Assembly: GCA_001792895.1 (NCBI GenBank)
Contig: MARA01000057.1
Location: 62,001 to 126,000 of the forward strand
Source: Lentinus brumalis
Lineage: Eukaryota; Basidiomycota; Agaricomycetes; Polyporales; Polyporaceae
Direction of reading: 5' to 3'
Length of the DNA: 64,000 bases
The position numbers and the translations under genes are program-made. The notes below the pieces were generated by a model, which was not told where the DNA came from, made no database searches, and saw only the letters and a program-made list of their open reading frames with translations. Positions 34,139 through 45,718 of this stretch are shown here, one piece after another (positions within the stretch are counted from its first letter, which is position 1; each line of letters begins with the position of its first letter).

Positions 34139-34435
34139 TGCTGACTTGAACGTCTTCCGCGCCGACTTGAGTGCCTTCCGCGTGGGCTCGTTCGTCTTCC
34201 GCTTTGACTCGAACGTCTGCCGCACTGACTTGACCGCCTTCCGTGCTGACTTGACCGCCTTCCGCGCTGACTTGAACGTCGTCCGCGACGCCTTGAGTGC
34301 CTTCCACGTCGACTTGAGTGCCTTCCCGCGCACACTTGAGTGTCTTCCGCGCTGCCTTGAGTGTCTTCCGCACGTCATCGGTATTTTGCTTTGGAACTTC
34401 GAAGTATGTTGGGAAGCGTCACCATGCAGTACTGT

Positions 34436-34710
34436 CAGCGTGCACGATCTTCAGACCAAATTCCTGTGCGGGAGTTCAACAGTGAGTGGACAGTCATCCA
34501 GTAGGGTCAACGGGCTGCGAACCTAAGGATGTGTGGTTTGAATCTACCTACCTGCACGACAGCATCACACTGACGGCGGCGAATGGCAGGAACCACCCTA
34601 CTCTGATAAGTACTTGTTCGGGACTGTGTGGAGCCAGTCAACAGCGCATCGGGGAATAAGTTGATAGTCGTCCAGAGAACCGTCTTCCGCGCCGACTTGA
34701 GTGACTTCCG
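34436..34710 (+). repeat. Duplicated block, copy 2
   Basis: 275 bp direct repeat of 33863-34138, 573 bp downstream. The next bases diverge because the 21-bp clusters differ in length. Confidence 0.9.
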
Positions 34711-37469
34711 CGCCGCCTTGAGTGACTTCCGCGCCGACTTGAGTGTCTTCCGCGCCGACTTGAGTGTGTTCGGCACGGCGTCGCGTCGGTATGCTTTGGA
34801 GCTTCGAAGTATGTTGTTAAGCGTCAGCGTGCTGTGATGGGCACCGACTGGAAGTGGGCGGACAGGATGAACGGGCTGGAAACCTCAAGTGCGTGTGGTC
34901 ATATAGCTGAGTAGCGTGAGCACAGAGTACTGAGGCCCTCTGCTGCTACTGGGATGCGACGGTGTGGCTGGCTGGGTCGGGAGTCATTCTCGCGCACCGA
35001 CTTGAATGTCGTCTGCCACGACCTCATCGTCGTCTGAACCGACCTGAGCATCGTGCGCACCGACTGGACGGACTTACGCACCGAGTCGAAGTCTTCCGCA
35101 CCGACCTGAACGTCTTCCGCGCTGAGGTTGCCGTCTTCCGCACTGACGCGCCCGTGTTGCGCACCGACGTGAATGTCTTCCGCACTGGGTTGACGGTCTT
35201 CGAAGAGTGTTGTGTAGCGTCAGCGGGCACTACTGTCAGCGGGCACATCGCTCACCCACTCGCTGCCCGCCGTCTCCGGGAGTGGGGCCTCCACACTGCG
35301 TGGGCAATATACGTGGCGTAGAGGTGGCTTGGACGAGACGGGGAAGCAAAGTCCTCGTATGTGTTCAGCAGCGACTAAACGGCGGTTCTTAGCGGGGTGT
35401 CGACCGTCTATGAAATATAGCTGGGCAGTGTGAAGCGCGAAGAAAATACTGTCACCGCATACCATCGTTTTCGACAATCTAAGTACTGTCTGGTAACTTA
35501 GGTTGGGCCTGTGTGGCTCGCCGGATGAAAGACAGTCATCGGTGGCGAGCGGACGATGTTCCGACGTGCGTGCTCGCCGTACGACCTCGGTCCTGAACGC
35601 GTTCCGTGCCGACACAAACGTCTTCCGCGCTGACTGAAACGCCTTCCGCGCTGAGGTGGCAGTCTTCCGCGCTGAGGTGACAGTCGTCCGCACGGCGGCG
35701 GTAGTCTTCCGCGCTGAGGTGACAGTCGTCCGCACGGCGGCGGTAGTCTTCGAACTTGTGTCTTGCGTAGCGTCAGCGGGCTGTGCTGCCAGCGGAAACA
35801 ATATTCTCACCAAGTGCGCTGTGTGCCAGTTGACCAGGGAGCCCTGAACCTCTCCGTGAGCCGCGGCGAAGGAGGAGGATGGATGGAGTTCGCAGCTCGA
35901 TGCTTGGAGGGCTTGGAGGTGGGACCGTGACGATGGGTGTAGAATACGGCCCTTGAGGGGGATTCGAGATCAATGGTGAGCAGCCGCCGTACTTTCAAGG
36001 TCAAGTTGTGCGGTGGGCTGACGCTCGGGCAAACATTCGACGGTATTGCATCGAAACGGTTGGGCATGCGCACTTGGACGCCATCCCAAAAGGACGGTGA
36101 GCTGAACTGGTGGGCATTAGCAGGGACTGATGAATTCCGCACTGACACGAACCTATGTGGCTATGCTGCACCCAATGCCCATGCTCGCGCACGAAGTGTA
36201 ACGTACTGTGCACCGACTTGAACGCTTTCCGAGTGGCAAGAGACATGCAGCGTCCGCCTTGGACAGCAAGGTGGGCACGGAGATGGATATATTAGATGTG
36301 GCCTCGGGGCGGGGCCGGGGGGGGGATGTGGAGGCAACATATTTATTACCCAGGGAATGAAAGGTTGGACTGATCGTGTACGGAGTTCTGCATTAGAACA
36401 GTGGCGTTTGGAGCTATGTCTGAGCAGTGCAAGAATGTCTACGCGGTCGTGTAGGTGACAAAGTACGTGAGTACTACTGATGATGATTCGGCAGGCTCGA
36501 TGTGGACCGCGTACGCAGTAGAGAATTCAAGTGACAGGTGCTGTTTCCACACGGACATGACTGTCTTCCGCGCTGAAGTTGACCGTCTTCCGCGCTGGAA
36601 CTTGACTGTCTTCCGCGCTGAACTTGACCGTGTTCCGCGCTGAACTTGACCGTGTTCCGCGCTGAACGTGACCGTGTTCCGCAGCGATTTGATGGTGTTC
36701 CGCAGCGAATAGACTGTCTGCCGCACCGAGTCGCGTACATTTCGCAAAGAGTCGCTGGTCCTGTGGCCGGAGTTGCCGCAGTTGAGGGTGCACCATGGAG
36801 CTGAAGGATGATTGCACGACTCGCATTTGTTGCTAACACAGCCAGGGTTCGCACACTGCTCCGTGGAGAGCGATGTCATTGGCATAGAAGGGGGGGGGGT
36901 GAAGTCTCCGTTGTCGAGTGGTTGCGGGACAGCATGATTGTGAGGCGTTGGAGACGACGCGGGTGGTATTGCGCTGCGCAAGATGTGGCTGCGACTATTG
37001 GCGTGAGGGCGTGTAGAATCAGAACAGCGTGAGCTTGCACAGGGCAGCAAAGTTGGGATAAGTTCGCAGATTACTCAGGATACTGGAAGCGATGAACAGG
37101 AGTCGGTGGGTTATCGCGTGAGTAGAGTGACCTGCGTACGGGCGGACATGATTTCTTACGCATCGGTGAGTTGGTGTTACGCACTGGCTTGATGATCTTA
37201 CGCACGGGCTACAGTTGCTTACGCACTGGTCAGATAACGTTACGCGCTGGCATCAACCTGATTGCTGAACTACAACGAGGCTACCGACTTCGGGAAAGTG
37301 TTGCACGGGTAGAAAGATGGGAGGAGAGGGCACGATTTTGAGGCAACCGTCGGCACGTCGCGGTTGGAGACCGGAATGATCCGGATGTAGTGGGCGCTCA
37401 TCAAATCCGTGAAATCTGGCGGATCCGCCGGGTCCGGCGTGCATTGCACGGTAATGCAGATGTTCAGCT

Positions 37470-40400
37470 TCACGGAGATGTGGAAGTGCCGACCCGGGCG
37501 AGCAGCTCCGTGATACCCGCAAGAAGTGCCGACATCTGTGTGGTGGTGTCGTTCAGCTTCGCCCCCATGCTGTTCAGCTTCTCTTCCATGCTGTTCATCC
37601 TCGCCTCTAGTCGTTGCACATCAGCTATAGTGCACGCTTCGTGAGACACTTGCGTGGATGGGTCAACAATGGCGCCGAGGTCGGTGCCCGTCCTTTTGTC
37701 CGCAGTTGATGTCCCTGGTATGATCTCCATGACATGAGTGGGACGGTGAGGAGGGTCGAACTTCAGTATTACACCGTCCGATAGTGCGCAGTCGGAGCAT
37801 AGGAGACAATCTGCAGAGATATCATGAAGTGTCACGAACGCAATGTGAAGGGTTCCCCTGACGTACCCTCGCATATCAGGCAGCGATACGAATCCCCTGC
37901 CATCGCTTTCTCACACAGGCCATCGCAGAGCCTAGTTAAGGATCCGGTATCATCTCCCACTTCACTAGACTCTGTAGATACCTCAGTGGAGTCCTGACGC
38001 CTATTCGAGTGTTGTCCGGCTTACCTTCGGTTTCGGCCGTAACTATGTCTTGCTGTGCGCCGAAGGTTTGTACATGGTCGTGATCGTCGATATCGCATTC
38101 GTCGTTCCCATCATCATCTTCGAGCTTTGTGGGGTCGCCCGTAGCGTCACCCGGTTGAGAATCTGCGGAAGAGATTAGATATCGTCGATATGCCATATCC
38201 TCACTGTAATTGAACGTACCCTCGGCGAACGGACCTTCTGCCACTAGGACTGCTTCGTCCTGTACAGCCCCTTCACTACTAGCGGGAGTGACATCATGCT
38301 CAAGGTGATCGGTGTGTGATGGGTCCTCATCTGACTCTTCCTCCTCCCCCCCGTGGTACTCGGGTTCGCTTGACTCGTTCGATCTTGTGGATTTGAGATA
38401 AACCAGGCCGTCGTGCCATTCTCGCAAGATATCTCTTGTGCCCGCATCTTTTTTGGCAACAAATGCTAGCAAACGATGTACGAGCATCAATGGAAGTGGG
38501 TGCCGAACGATGGCGAAACGGTGAGAGGCCTCGTGGGTGCCGATATCTCCCAGACTGGATGGTGAGGTATCATGGCATGCCTGGCAGAAATCAAAGTCTG
38601 GTAGACGGTATATCAGTCAGCCAGTCCATAGCAAGAATACGTCCGAAATCTTACCGAAGCAGTCTATGCATTTGAAGCGATTGCCCTGAATGTTTCCTCC
38701 GCATCCGTCACACGTGGCGTAACTGTGCGGCCATATCAAGCAGCGTACTTCGGTCAAAGACAAAGGAGGAATGCCACGTACTGTCCTTGGGTATTGCGAT
38801 ACAGCCTCAAACATAACAACGATTGCTTGCAGGTCTCCCCTTCGTCCCCAAGGCTGTCCAAGAAGGTTTCCGCTCGCTCAACTGCCTCTGGGAGAACTTC
38901 GTCGAACGGGCCGGAGCAATATTGGATGAGGGCCGCGAGGTCGCTGGCTTTTTCTTTGGCTTCAGAGACTCCGAGCGTCAGCAGGGAGATCACTACCACC
39001 CTCTCCCGCGACTCGAGACCATGCCTCATCATATCTAGTATTGGCGTCGGAGCGTCTTGATTGACCGCAAGGTAGTCATGGGTCTCCTCGTGCAACGTGA
39101 GTACAGGGTCCTCTGGAGGGATGGACGGCGGATTCGCGTGGCATGTATCGCAATAGTCGAAGTCTAGATGAGCGGTGAGCCGATGAAAGCTTAGCACGAA
39201 GGTGGACTACCCACTCGCGCACTGCACACACTTGTAACGAATTCCGGACACTGCAGATCGGCACCCGTCACAACCAACAAATGCGCTACATGCGTGGCAG
39301 TGAGCTCGTGTCAATGTAGATATTCGGGCTGTCGACTCACTGGGAAACTCCGCTAGACACCAACGATGCACGGGGGCGTTCAACATCTGTTTCGCGATTC
39401 CAGGACCGTACGAACTCCACGCCATATTGCTCCCTGAGACGCAAGAGGGATTCATAGTCATCGTGGCGGAGACAGTCGTTCTCCGTGGCAGCGGGCCCGG
39501 AAGAACGATCTGGAGCAATCACGTCGAAGATTGGCAGACGGCCGAAGTGGGTGAAATCCGGGCGAAGGACGTTGGGAGACAGATTCAGTTCGTTGAACAA
39601 CTTGTTCTCTTGGCAATCGTAGGACTGAAGAAGGTAGGCGAGGTTCTGCAGCGTGTTCTGTGGGACCGTAGCTTCATCCTGAATCTGCGTGAAGGACATG
39701 TCGCTGGTTTGAATGCGAAACATGCCCTTGTACTATTACGAATGTCATGTGTCCTCAGTATGACGTACAGGAATAATGGGGAGTCTGCTCACCATGCCAT
39801 TCGCAAACGCTTCGAACTTCTGCCTGACGTCCAGCTGCATTTTTCGGAAATGGTCTGCAATCGTTGTCAGCGGGATTCATGCGAATGTTCAGTAGCACCC
39901 ACCAGCGAGGCTCGCGACCCGATCGGACACGGCGTTCATGATGACGGCTATCGCGGTGACAGCGTTCCGCCCAATCTCGTCTTCATTCAGAACATATTTC
40001 GCGCTCAGCTTGAGGAGCTCGTAGTGGCGGAAGAGGAGCAAGAATAGAACGGGGAGAAGGAACTAGCACATGGGCCACTCGTCAGCGACGCAAAGAGGAG
40101 GCTGTCGATACAACGCACGCTTTCAAGCTCGCTTCCCATCTCGAAACCTTCGGCGCCATTGACGGAGGAGAGCAAAGTGATTCCGTCATCAGTGACGTTA
40201 TACTTGAGGGTGTCGAGGACGTCCGCGAGCTGCTTCTCCTGGTGACTCATCACGGTGTGAACGACCTTCACCAAGGATGGGTCCTCCAAAACGGGAGTCT
40301 GGATTGTCGACAAGAGGTTGAGGATTTCAGGAACACGGATGAAGTATCCCGCGACGGCCGAGCAATTCTCCGGGGCGTATTCCACAGCAAGCATGATCTC

Positions 40401-42501
40401 GATCATGTACTGGATGCGCAGCTTGTACAAGTAGCTGGCGATCAACCAACCTGTAAGATAGGCGGTCAGCAGTCACCTCGGCCCATCTGCGACGCAAATT
40501 CAACGCTCACCGTAAGACCGGTACGCAATCCACTCCATGAGCGAAAGTGAGGGCGGCTTGGCTCGCGTGAACTCGTTGACCTCCTTGATCTTGACAAGTC
40601 CGTTGCCGTCGGCATCCATGGCTTTGTTAAGAGATCAGTTAGCAATCTTTCGTCATACAAGCACCAACGAACCTTCCATGAAGATCGACATGTTCCGAAA
40701 GCTGAAGTATCTGGTACACCAGTAGTCCTCCAGAGCCTTGGGGCCCGTCGTGCACTGCTCGTCCCGACGTCGTCGCCTCCGGCGTCTGAAACTGGAGATA
40801 TGGGACTCTGATGCACTACGAGAGACGTCTGAATCGTGATCGCGCCAGGTCGTAAGAAGGATTGTGAGAGTGCGGCCTCCCGACGCGCCTCGCGTGTCAA
40901 GTCTACGAAGTAACTGCGAACGTCGGAATATGAGATCAGAGTAAGACGGATGAAGCCAGCAAGTAAAACCAACTCGTAGAGGTTGAGCGTGAAGGTATTT
41001 GCTTCCACGGAGCCAGGCCATTTCTGGAGGGACGTGGTCAATACGGACGCGCACACATACGATGCGCAGTCCTCACCCAGTCTCTCCAGAGCTTCCGAAT
41101 ATCCTACCAACATGTACATTATGAGTGGGCGACGACAATCGCTGATGATTTCGTGGGCCTTACCGGGTCCTCAATCCGCTGATACAACCGTGCATCTGTA
41201 GGGAGCCTCTTGAGGTGGTACAGTGCCTTGTCGAGTTGCTTCGTGTGCATGTCCAACCTTATCTCGAAGCCGCGGAGTGAACTGTCCAACAGGTCCTTGA
41301 CAGACACGCGATACGCGCGTAGTTCCTGTGCGTTCGGTCTGTTTCCTCCTGATTCGTCGGCTTTGTTGGCAAGATCAATGAGCTCATCGTCCGTAAGACG
41401 ATCCAGGCGACCCTCGAGCCCGCGCTTTTTGATTTCGTCGTACAACTGGCGCTCCTTCTGCTGGGTCGGGTCGAACTGCTTGCTGATGATATCGGTGGAC
41501 ACCTTGATCTCCGAGAGCGTCTTCGAGATATCAAGGACTTGTTTCTGTGATAAAAGGTCGTCCGTATCACACTATACGAGAGTTGCATGCTTACTCACAG
41601 CGGTGAAGACCTTGATTCTGTATCCTATGGCTTGCTTGTTTCTCTCGCAGTCGTCACAGCATTCCTTGATTTGTTGCTGTCGAGACACAGATGAGTACCA
41701 TCACCGATGAAGCGGCACCAGGCAGCTGCTCACTTTCCAGTCGTTCGCCCAAATTACGCGGCCTGTATGGTTGGCCGTCAGCACTGTAAGAGCGCAACAT
41801 GAGTAGGGCCTCACGTAGCGATCCTTCCTTCGCATAACGTTCCACCAGATTACCGATCTTGACGAGAGTGTTACTGATTTCCTTGCAGAGTACTTTCAAA
41901 CTGTTCAGCTCGTGGGTGCTTGCGTGTCACTGGAGGAACTTACCAGTCAATGCACCGGAGAACCGTTCAATGCGGCCATCGTCAAGGTCGACGACCTTCT
42001 CCTCGTCGACCTCTATGAACCTTATTCTGAGAAGAGAGTATGACAGATGTGCTTGATATCTGGAACCAGAAAGCCTACTCGAAGAGCGCACACAGCATCT
42101 CCGCCATCTTGAGCTTCATCAGCGCTATTCGACTCCGATTTTCGCGGTTTATGGCACAGTTTCTGATAATGATCAGCGGGACTTTGATAACTACATGAGA
42201 CTGTGCTCAGTGACTAGCGATCGTCGAACAAGCTTTGGAGAAATACCTGACACGGCGGGGTGCAGAGACGCCAGGGCGTCGACAGCCATGAACACGGTGT
42301 CAACTGCTCCTTCGATGTCGACGGTGTGATTCTTCGCGACGTTGGGCTTGCTGGTGACTTCTGCCATTGCCCTGAGAGCATCGGCGAACTTGTCTGCGCC
42401 CAATGTCTCGGCGATCACGCCGGGCTTCGTGCCGTTCCTTGGACCTGTAGGCGGAGCGTCAATGATACTTATGGTATGCAAGGTGCTCAGTGCTCACTCA
42501 T
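37470..42501 (-). CDS. Large protein with helical N-terminus, EF-hand and three ZZ zinc fingers
   Basis: A many-exon gene on the complement. The start is a 4-nt exon (ATGA, 42498-42501), then 42247-42444, 42079-42190 and 41944-42027. More exons follow down to the stop at 37470. The N-terminal 250 residues are helical ('AVDALASLHPAVS', then RENRSRIALMKLKMAEML). This resembles the helical adaptor domains found on fungal signalling or NLR-like proteins (inference). An EF-hand loop, DADGNGLVKIKE, lies near 40585-40620. Three ZZ-type fingers follow: CDGCRSAVSGIRYKC with DYCDTC (39080-39330), CDGCGGNIQGNRFKC with DFCQAC (38540-38720), and CDGLC/CLIC/CSDC (37740-37930). A coiled coil ends the protein (VQRLEARMNSMEEKL). 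Frame breaks near 41990 and 41730 and between 37960 and 38050 are unresolved. A calcium-sensing scaffold is possible but unproven. Confidence 0.65.
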
Positions 42502-42570
42502 TGTGCAACGTTGTAGTGTAGAGGGGCGGGAGGTAGTCGTCTCAGCACTCCGGGGGGAGTCGAGTCGCAC

Positions 42571-42577
42571 TTATATA
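42571..42577 (-). promoter_or_regulatory. TATA box of the ZZ/EF-hand gene
   Basis: TATATAA on the minus strand, about 70 bp before the proposed ATG. This leaves room for a short 5' leader. Confidence 0.6.
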
Positions 42578-43637
42578 CAGCAGACTTCGGATCAAAGAGA
42601 TGTCAACGCATTGCAAATATGTGGTTGAGAGCCACCGATGCCGGCCTCGACGAGCGCAGACTTCAGGTGTGGCCTTAGCATGGTTGACACTGTGCAGTTT
42701 GCGCTCGCGCACGGTGACCATAGCATTTGAATTATCGAAGACCAGGTATCTTCAGTACTCACATACTGCGAGAGCAAGGGTGATACTCATCACCGAGGGA
42801 GTTTTTGCCACGCGTCACGGTGAATGGCGACTAGTCCTATGTGCTGTCTATCAACGTTCACTGATGCGCCGAGCGATGAACCACAATTGGCGCGACAGTG
42901 CTGACTAGGCGGCGTGAACTCCTGAATCTAGAGAGCATAAATCAGCTGCGCTCTCCTATTGCCCGAGACTACGTTCTCACCTAGCACATGCACTGATTAT
43001 GAGCGACGTCCGCACCTGTGTAAGTTCACTGGCATGATGATGATGCGGCGTGAAAATTTTCACCCACTGAGTTGCCAACACCTGTTCGTTCTGATTCCAG
43101 GCTACGACATCGATGTGCAAACATGAGATAAGTAGTAACGTTGCGGTTTGAAGTAGTAAGAGTGAGAGTTACTAAACGGTATCAGCCTGCAGTCGCGACT
43201 TTCTGCCAGGTGGGCCCGAGCGCCGGCGGGCACCTCGGAGCGCCGGGGGCGGCTGGAGTACATACCATACGTTTATCGTTCTCCCCTGAAGGCCTCATAG
43301 GTCTTCGCCTTTCGATTGTTTCTCTGTATGAATATTCTCATACAAAGTGCTTCCAGGCGATCTGGTCGTAAGCCGGCAATTGGCTGATTAGTACTTACTC
43401 GTCCCGTTCAACGTCGTACATACATGATACGAAGTAGCTATAGTGAGCATCAGTGCGATCCGTTGTAAGCTCATTCTCGCCGAACCAGGCTGCCTGCCCG
43501 TAAAATCGATCTTTATATAGCGGAAGGGCAATGTATGGCCCCGAGACGACCGGAAAAGAGTATCCCGGTGCTTGTGGAAGCTCGTCTGCTACTTAAATCC
43601 CTTCCTGTCTTGGCCACCGCAGTCCGCCTGTGCCCCT
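42578..43637. other. Intergenic spacer
   Basis: Apart from the TATA box at its left edge, no gene could be supported. It contains a GC-rich patch near 43200-43260. Confidence 0.4.
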
Positions 43638-45094
43638 CTACGCTCCGACTAATTCGGTGTCCAATAGTTCGCGACAGTCTTCAACAGTCCCTACTCGAGC
43701 GATTAACCGTTCTTCACGTGGAGAGTAACGGTCCAGCTCGACGAGCACAGCCCTCAAGGACGGACACGCGTCCTTGAAGTCCCGTGCGACCGCCCGCACG
43801 TCCATCTCATGCACGTATGGGAAGACATCTTCATCCAAAACGACAACGGCGTCTGGAATCTGTACGATGAGTTGGAAGCTGCAGAGAGAGAGCAACGTGA
43901 CTGCGGTGCGGATGCCCGCCTGTCCGGGACCGGAGCATGGTCAGTGCCATCGCCGAACGGAGACGGTACTAGATGCAGACTCACAATGGCGTCGTCAAGG
44001 TCTATTACCTCTTGGACTTCAAAACACTCGATACTGATTGTTATTTTCAAGTGCCTCAACGGCAGCTCGCGCGGTGCGCTCAACCACTGACTTCTCACGA
44101 ATTCCCCGCCCGTGTATGAGGTCATTTCGAGGCGAACAGGGCGAACATCGTCCAGCGTGGCGCGCATCACATCCAGATCTACCTCATCGTAGATCTGGTG
44201 CAAGCAGACGTGGTGCACATGGCATGTTAGGCCGAGGAGGTGGAGATGCTGGGGCGTCGCTGAGACGTACTTCAACGATGGCCAGGAGCCGTGCAGGCGC
44301 TGATACCGCTTGTTCTCCTCTCTGCTAGCCTCTCCGTTGAAGGTATAACCTCCGTTGGATGGCACATCCTGCGATACGGAGATTGATTCCAAGGCAGGAA
44401 ATGAGGTGATGTAGTGAGCAGCGTTGGGTAGCCACGGGCCCTTCAGACTTAAAGTCCGCAGGCGGGTATAGACAGGGCCTTCAGCGGTGCAGATGTTGTG
44501 CCCACTCGAGACGAGCGTGAGAGAGTCGAGGGTATCCCGAGAGCCTTGGAGAAGATGCACGAGGTCAAGGTCTACCAATGTGCCAGGCACGGGATGCGGA
44601 GGGAAGATGCCGATGTCAGCCCGCACGAGGTGCGACAGTATAGCAGTCTGCAGCACTTCAGGATCTACCAGCCACGCCTTGAGATCGGTTAGGGATGAAA
44701 GCTTTGGCACTGCGCGTGCCAGCTCCTCGCGAGCCGTTTTCTGCATCGAGATGGATGGTTCGACCTCCAGTGTCTTGAGCCCCGTTGCACGTTCACCGAG
44801 AACCAAGAAGAACGAGGCCAGTGGCAGGTCGGATGCCTCCTGCGGAAACGGTAGCGACTGTAAGCGCAGTGTACGAAGGGATGGGAAGCGGCCGGGAGCG
44901 TCCCCGTGCATGAAGAAGAGGAAAGACGCCATCTGCCGGCGTGTGCAGAGTTGCACGTCTGTACTCTTCAGGAGAGCCTTGCCACCTTCGTAATACAGGC
45001 TCCGACATGTCTTCACCACCCGCGACTTCGTCTTGATATCTGCGACGGAGATTATGTGGAGGAGAACGTCCGTGTGAATGCTGTAGGGCTCCAT
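43638..45094 (-). CDS. F-box-like protein with leucine-rich C-terminal part
   Basis: Two exons on the complement, 43985-45094 and 43638-43919, with a 65-nt intron (43920-43984) that keeps phase. The product is about 463 residues. It begins MEPYSIHTDVLLHIISVADI, an F-box-like helical start, followed by 'CRSLYYEGGKALL'. The rest is a series of leucine-rich strands and helices (LRTLRLQSLPF, LKTLEVEPS, LDSLTLVSS and so on), typical of basidiomycete F-box/LRR proteins. If it is a true F-box protein it would recruit substrates to an SCF ubiquitin ligase through Skp1; the F-box is divergent. Reading straight through the intron would give a wrong, Ser-rich tail, which supports the splice. Confidence 0.75.
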
Positions 45095-45718
45095 CTGTGC
45101 GTTCCAGCAACTTCCGAATGCTACGCTTGCAGGTACGAGTGTGAGAATTCTTACGGTTGATCGTGCTCTGCGGATGCTTACGTTTGACGTTGTGCGATAG
45201 ATGCGTCCCTGGTAAATGATTTGAAAGAAGTTCTTTACGGATGCTCACAAGGCGGTGGTGGTGGTGATAGAGGAAGGGACAGGAGCTCGCACTGAGCCCG
45301 CTCCCCTGACGGCAATTCTCCAAATTGGGCAATACCACGCAGAATCGCGCCGCGCTCGTTTCACTGCGACCACTGAATGAACGTTGATATGTCTATCTCA
45401 TTGTTTCAAGGGCGAGCAACGTCGAAAAATTCGGAGGATCTGGGGCTTCAAGCTTCAAGCTCAGTCAAGGTGTGTAGTAGGCATATTAGGACCGCGCATA
45501 GCGGTCAGCTTCACAGGTTTCCACCTTCTGGAGACAAAGACCTTCTCATGCGTTGTCTGCAGAGATTGTCGGGAACCCAGGAAGTGCTTGTGGAATAGGG
45601 CAGCAAATATCATAAATATCTGCCGGAAGTACTGTTAGGCGCGTAAGTAGAGTTATATGCAAAAGTCCGACATGTCTCCATCGTGAAGACGTCCAAGGTT
45701 CGAGGCTCGTGACGACCC
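45095..45718. other. Intergenic spacer
   Basis: About 620 bp between two minus-strand genes. No coding or repeat signal was seen. Confidence 0.4.

Larger units (their letters stand above)
33308..37250. repeat. Field of degenerate 21-bp minisatellite clusters
   Basis: Clusters at about 33308-33640, 34113-34375, 34680-34775, 34990-35190, 35585-35752, 36557-36735 and 37150-37250 share units like TTCCGCGCCGACTTGAGTGC. Isolated units occur between (for example 36130 and 36208). The period is mostly 21 nt. Either strand therefore reads as seven-residue repeats: on the + strand of the type Ala-Asp-Leu-x-x-Phe-Arg, on the minus strand of the type Ser-Ala-Arg-Lys-x-x-Lys. Several clusters are followed by a shared block containing TTCGAA...TGTTG...AGCGTCAGCG, then a shared spacer. 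This gives a higher-order unit. In the 36557 cluster several units are 22 nt, so frame is not preserved. I treat the field as non-coding unless transcripts show otherwise. Confidence 0.85.

Noticed and set aside
33019..34378. Long Arg/Ser- or Lys/Ala-repeat frames on the minus strand
   Set aside because: They are translations of 21-nt repeats, open in several frames at once. Other clusters break the frame, so there is no evidence of protein coding.
36318..36330. Poly-G run and C-runs near 29985 and 32930 as G-quadruplex signals
   Set aside because: Single homopolymer runs without the spacing of a G-quadruplex; likely simple-sequence drift.
36439..37050. Minus-strand frame with Cys-rich start and repeat tail
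   Set aside because: The tail comes from 22-nt repeats that shift frame. The cysteines alone are not enough for a gene call.
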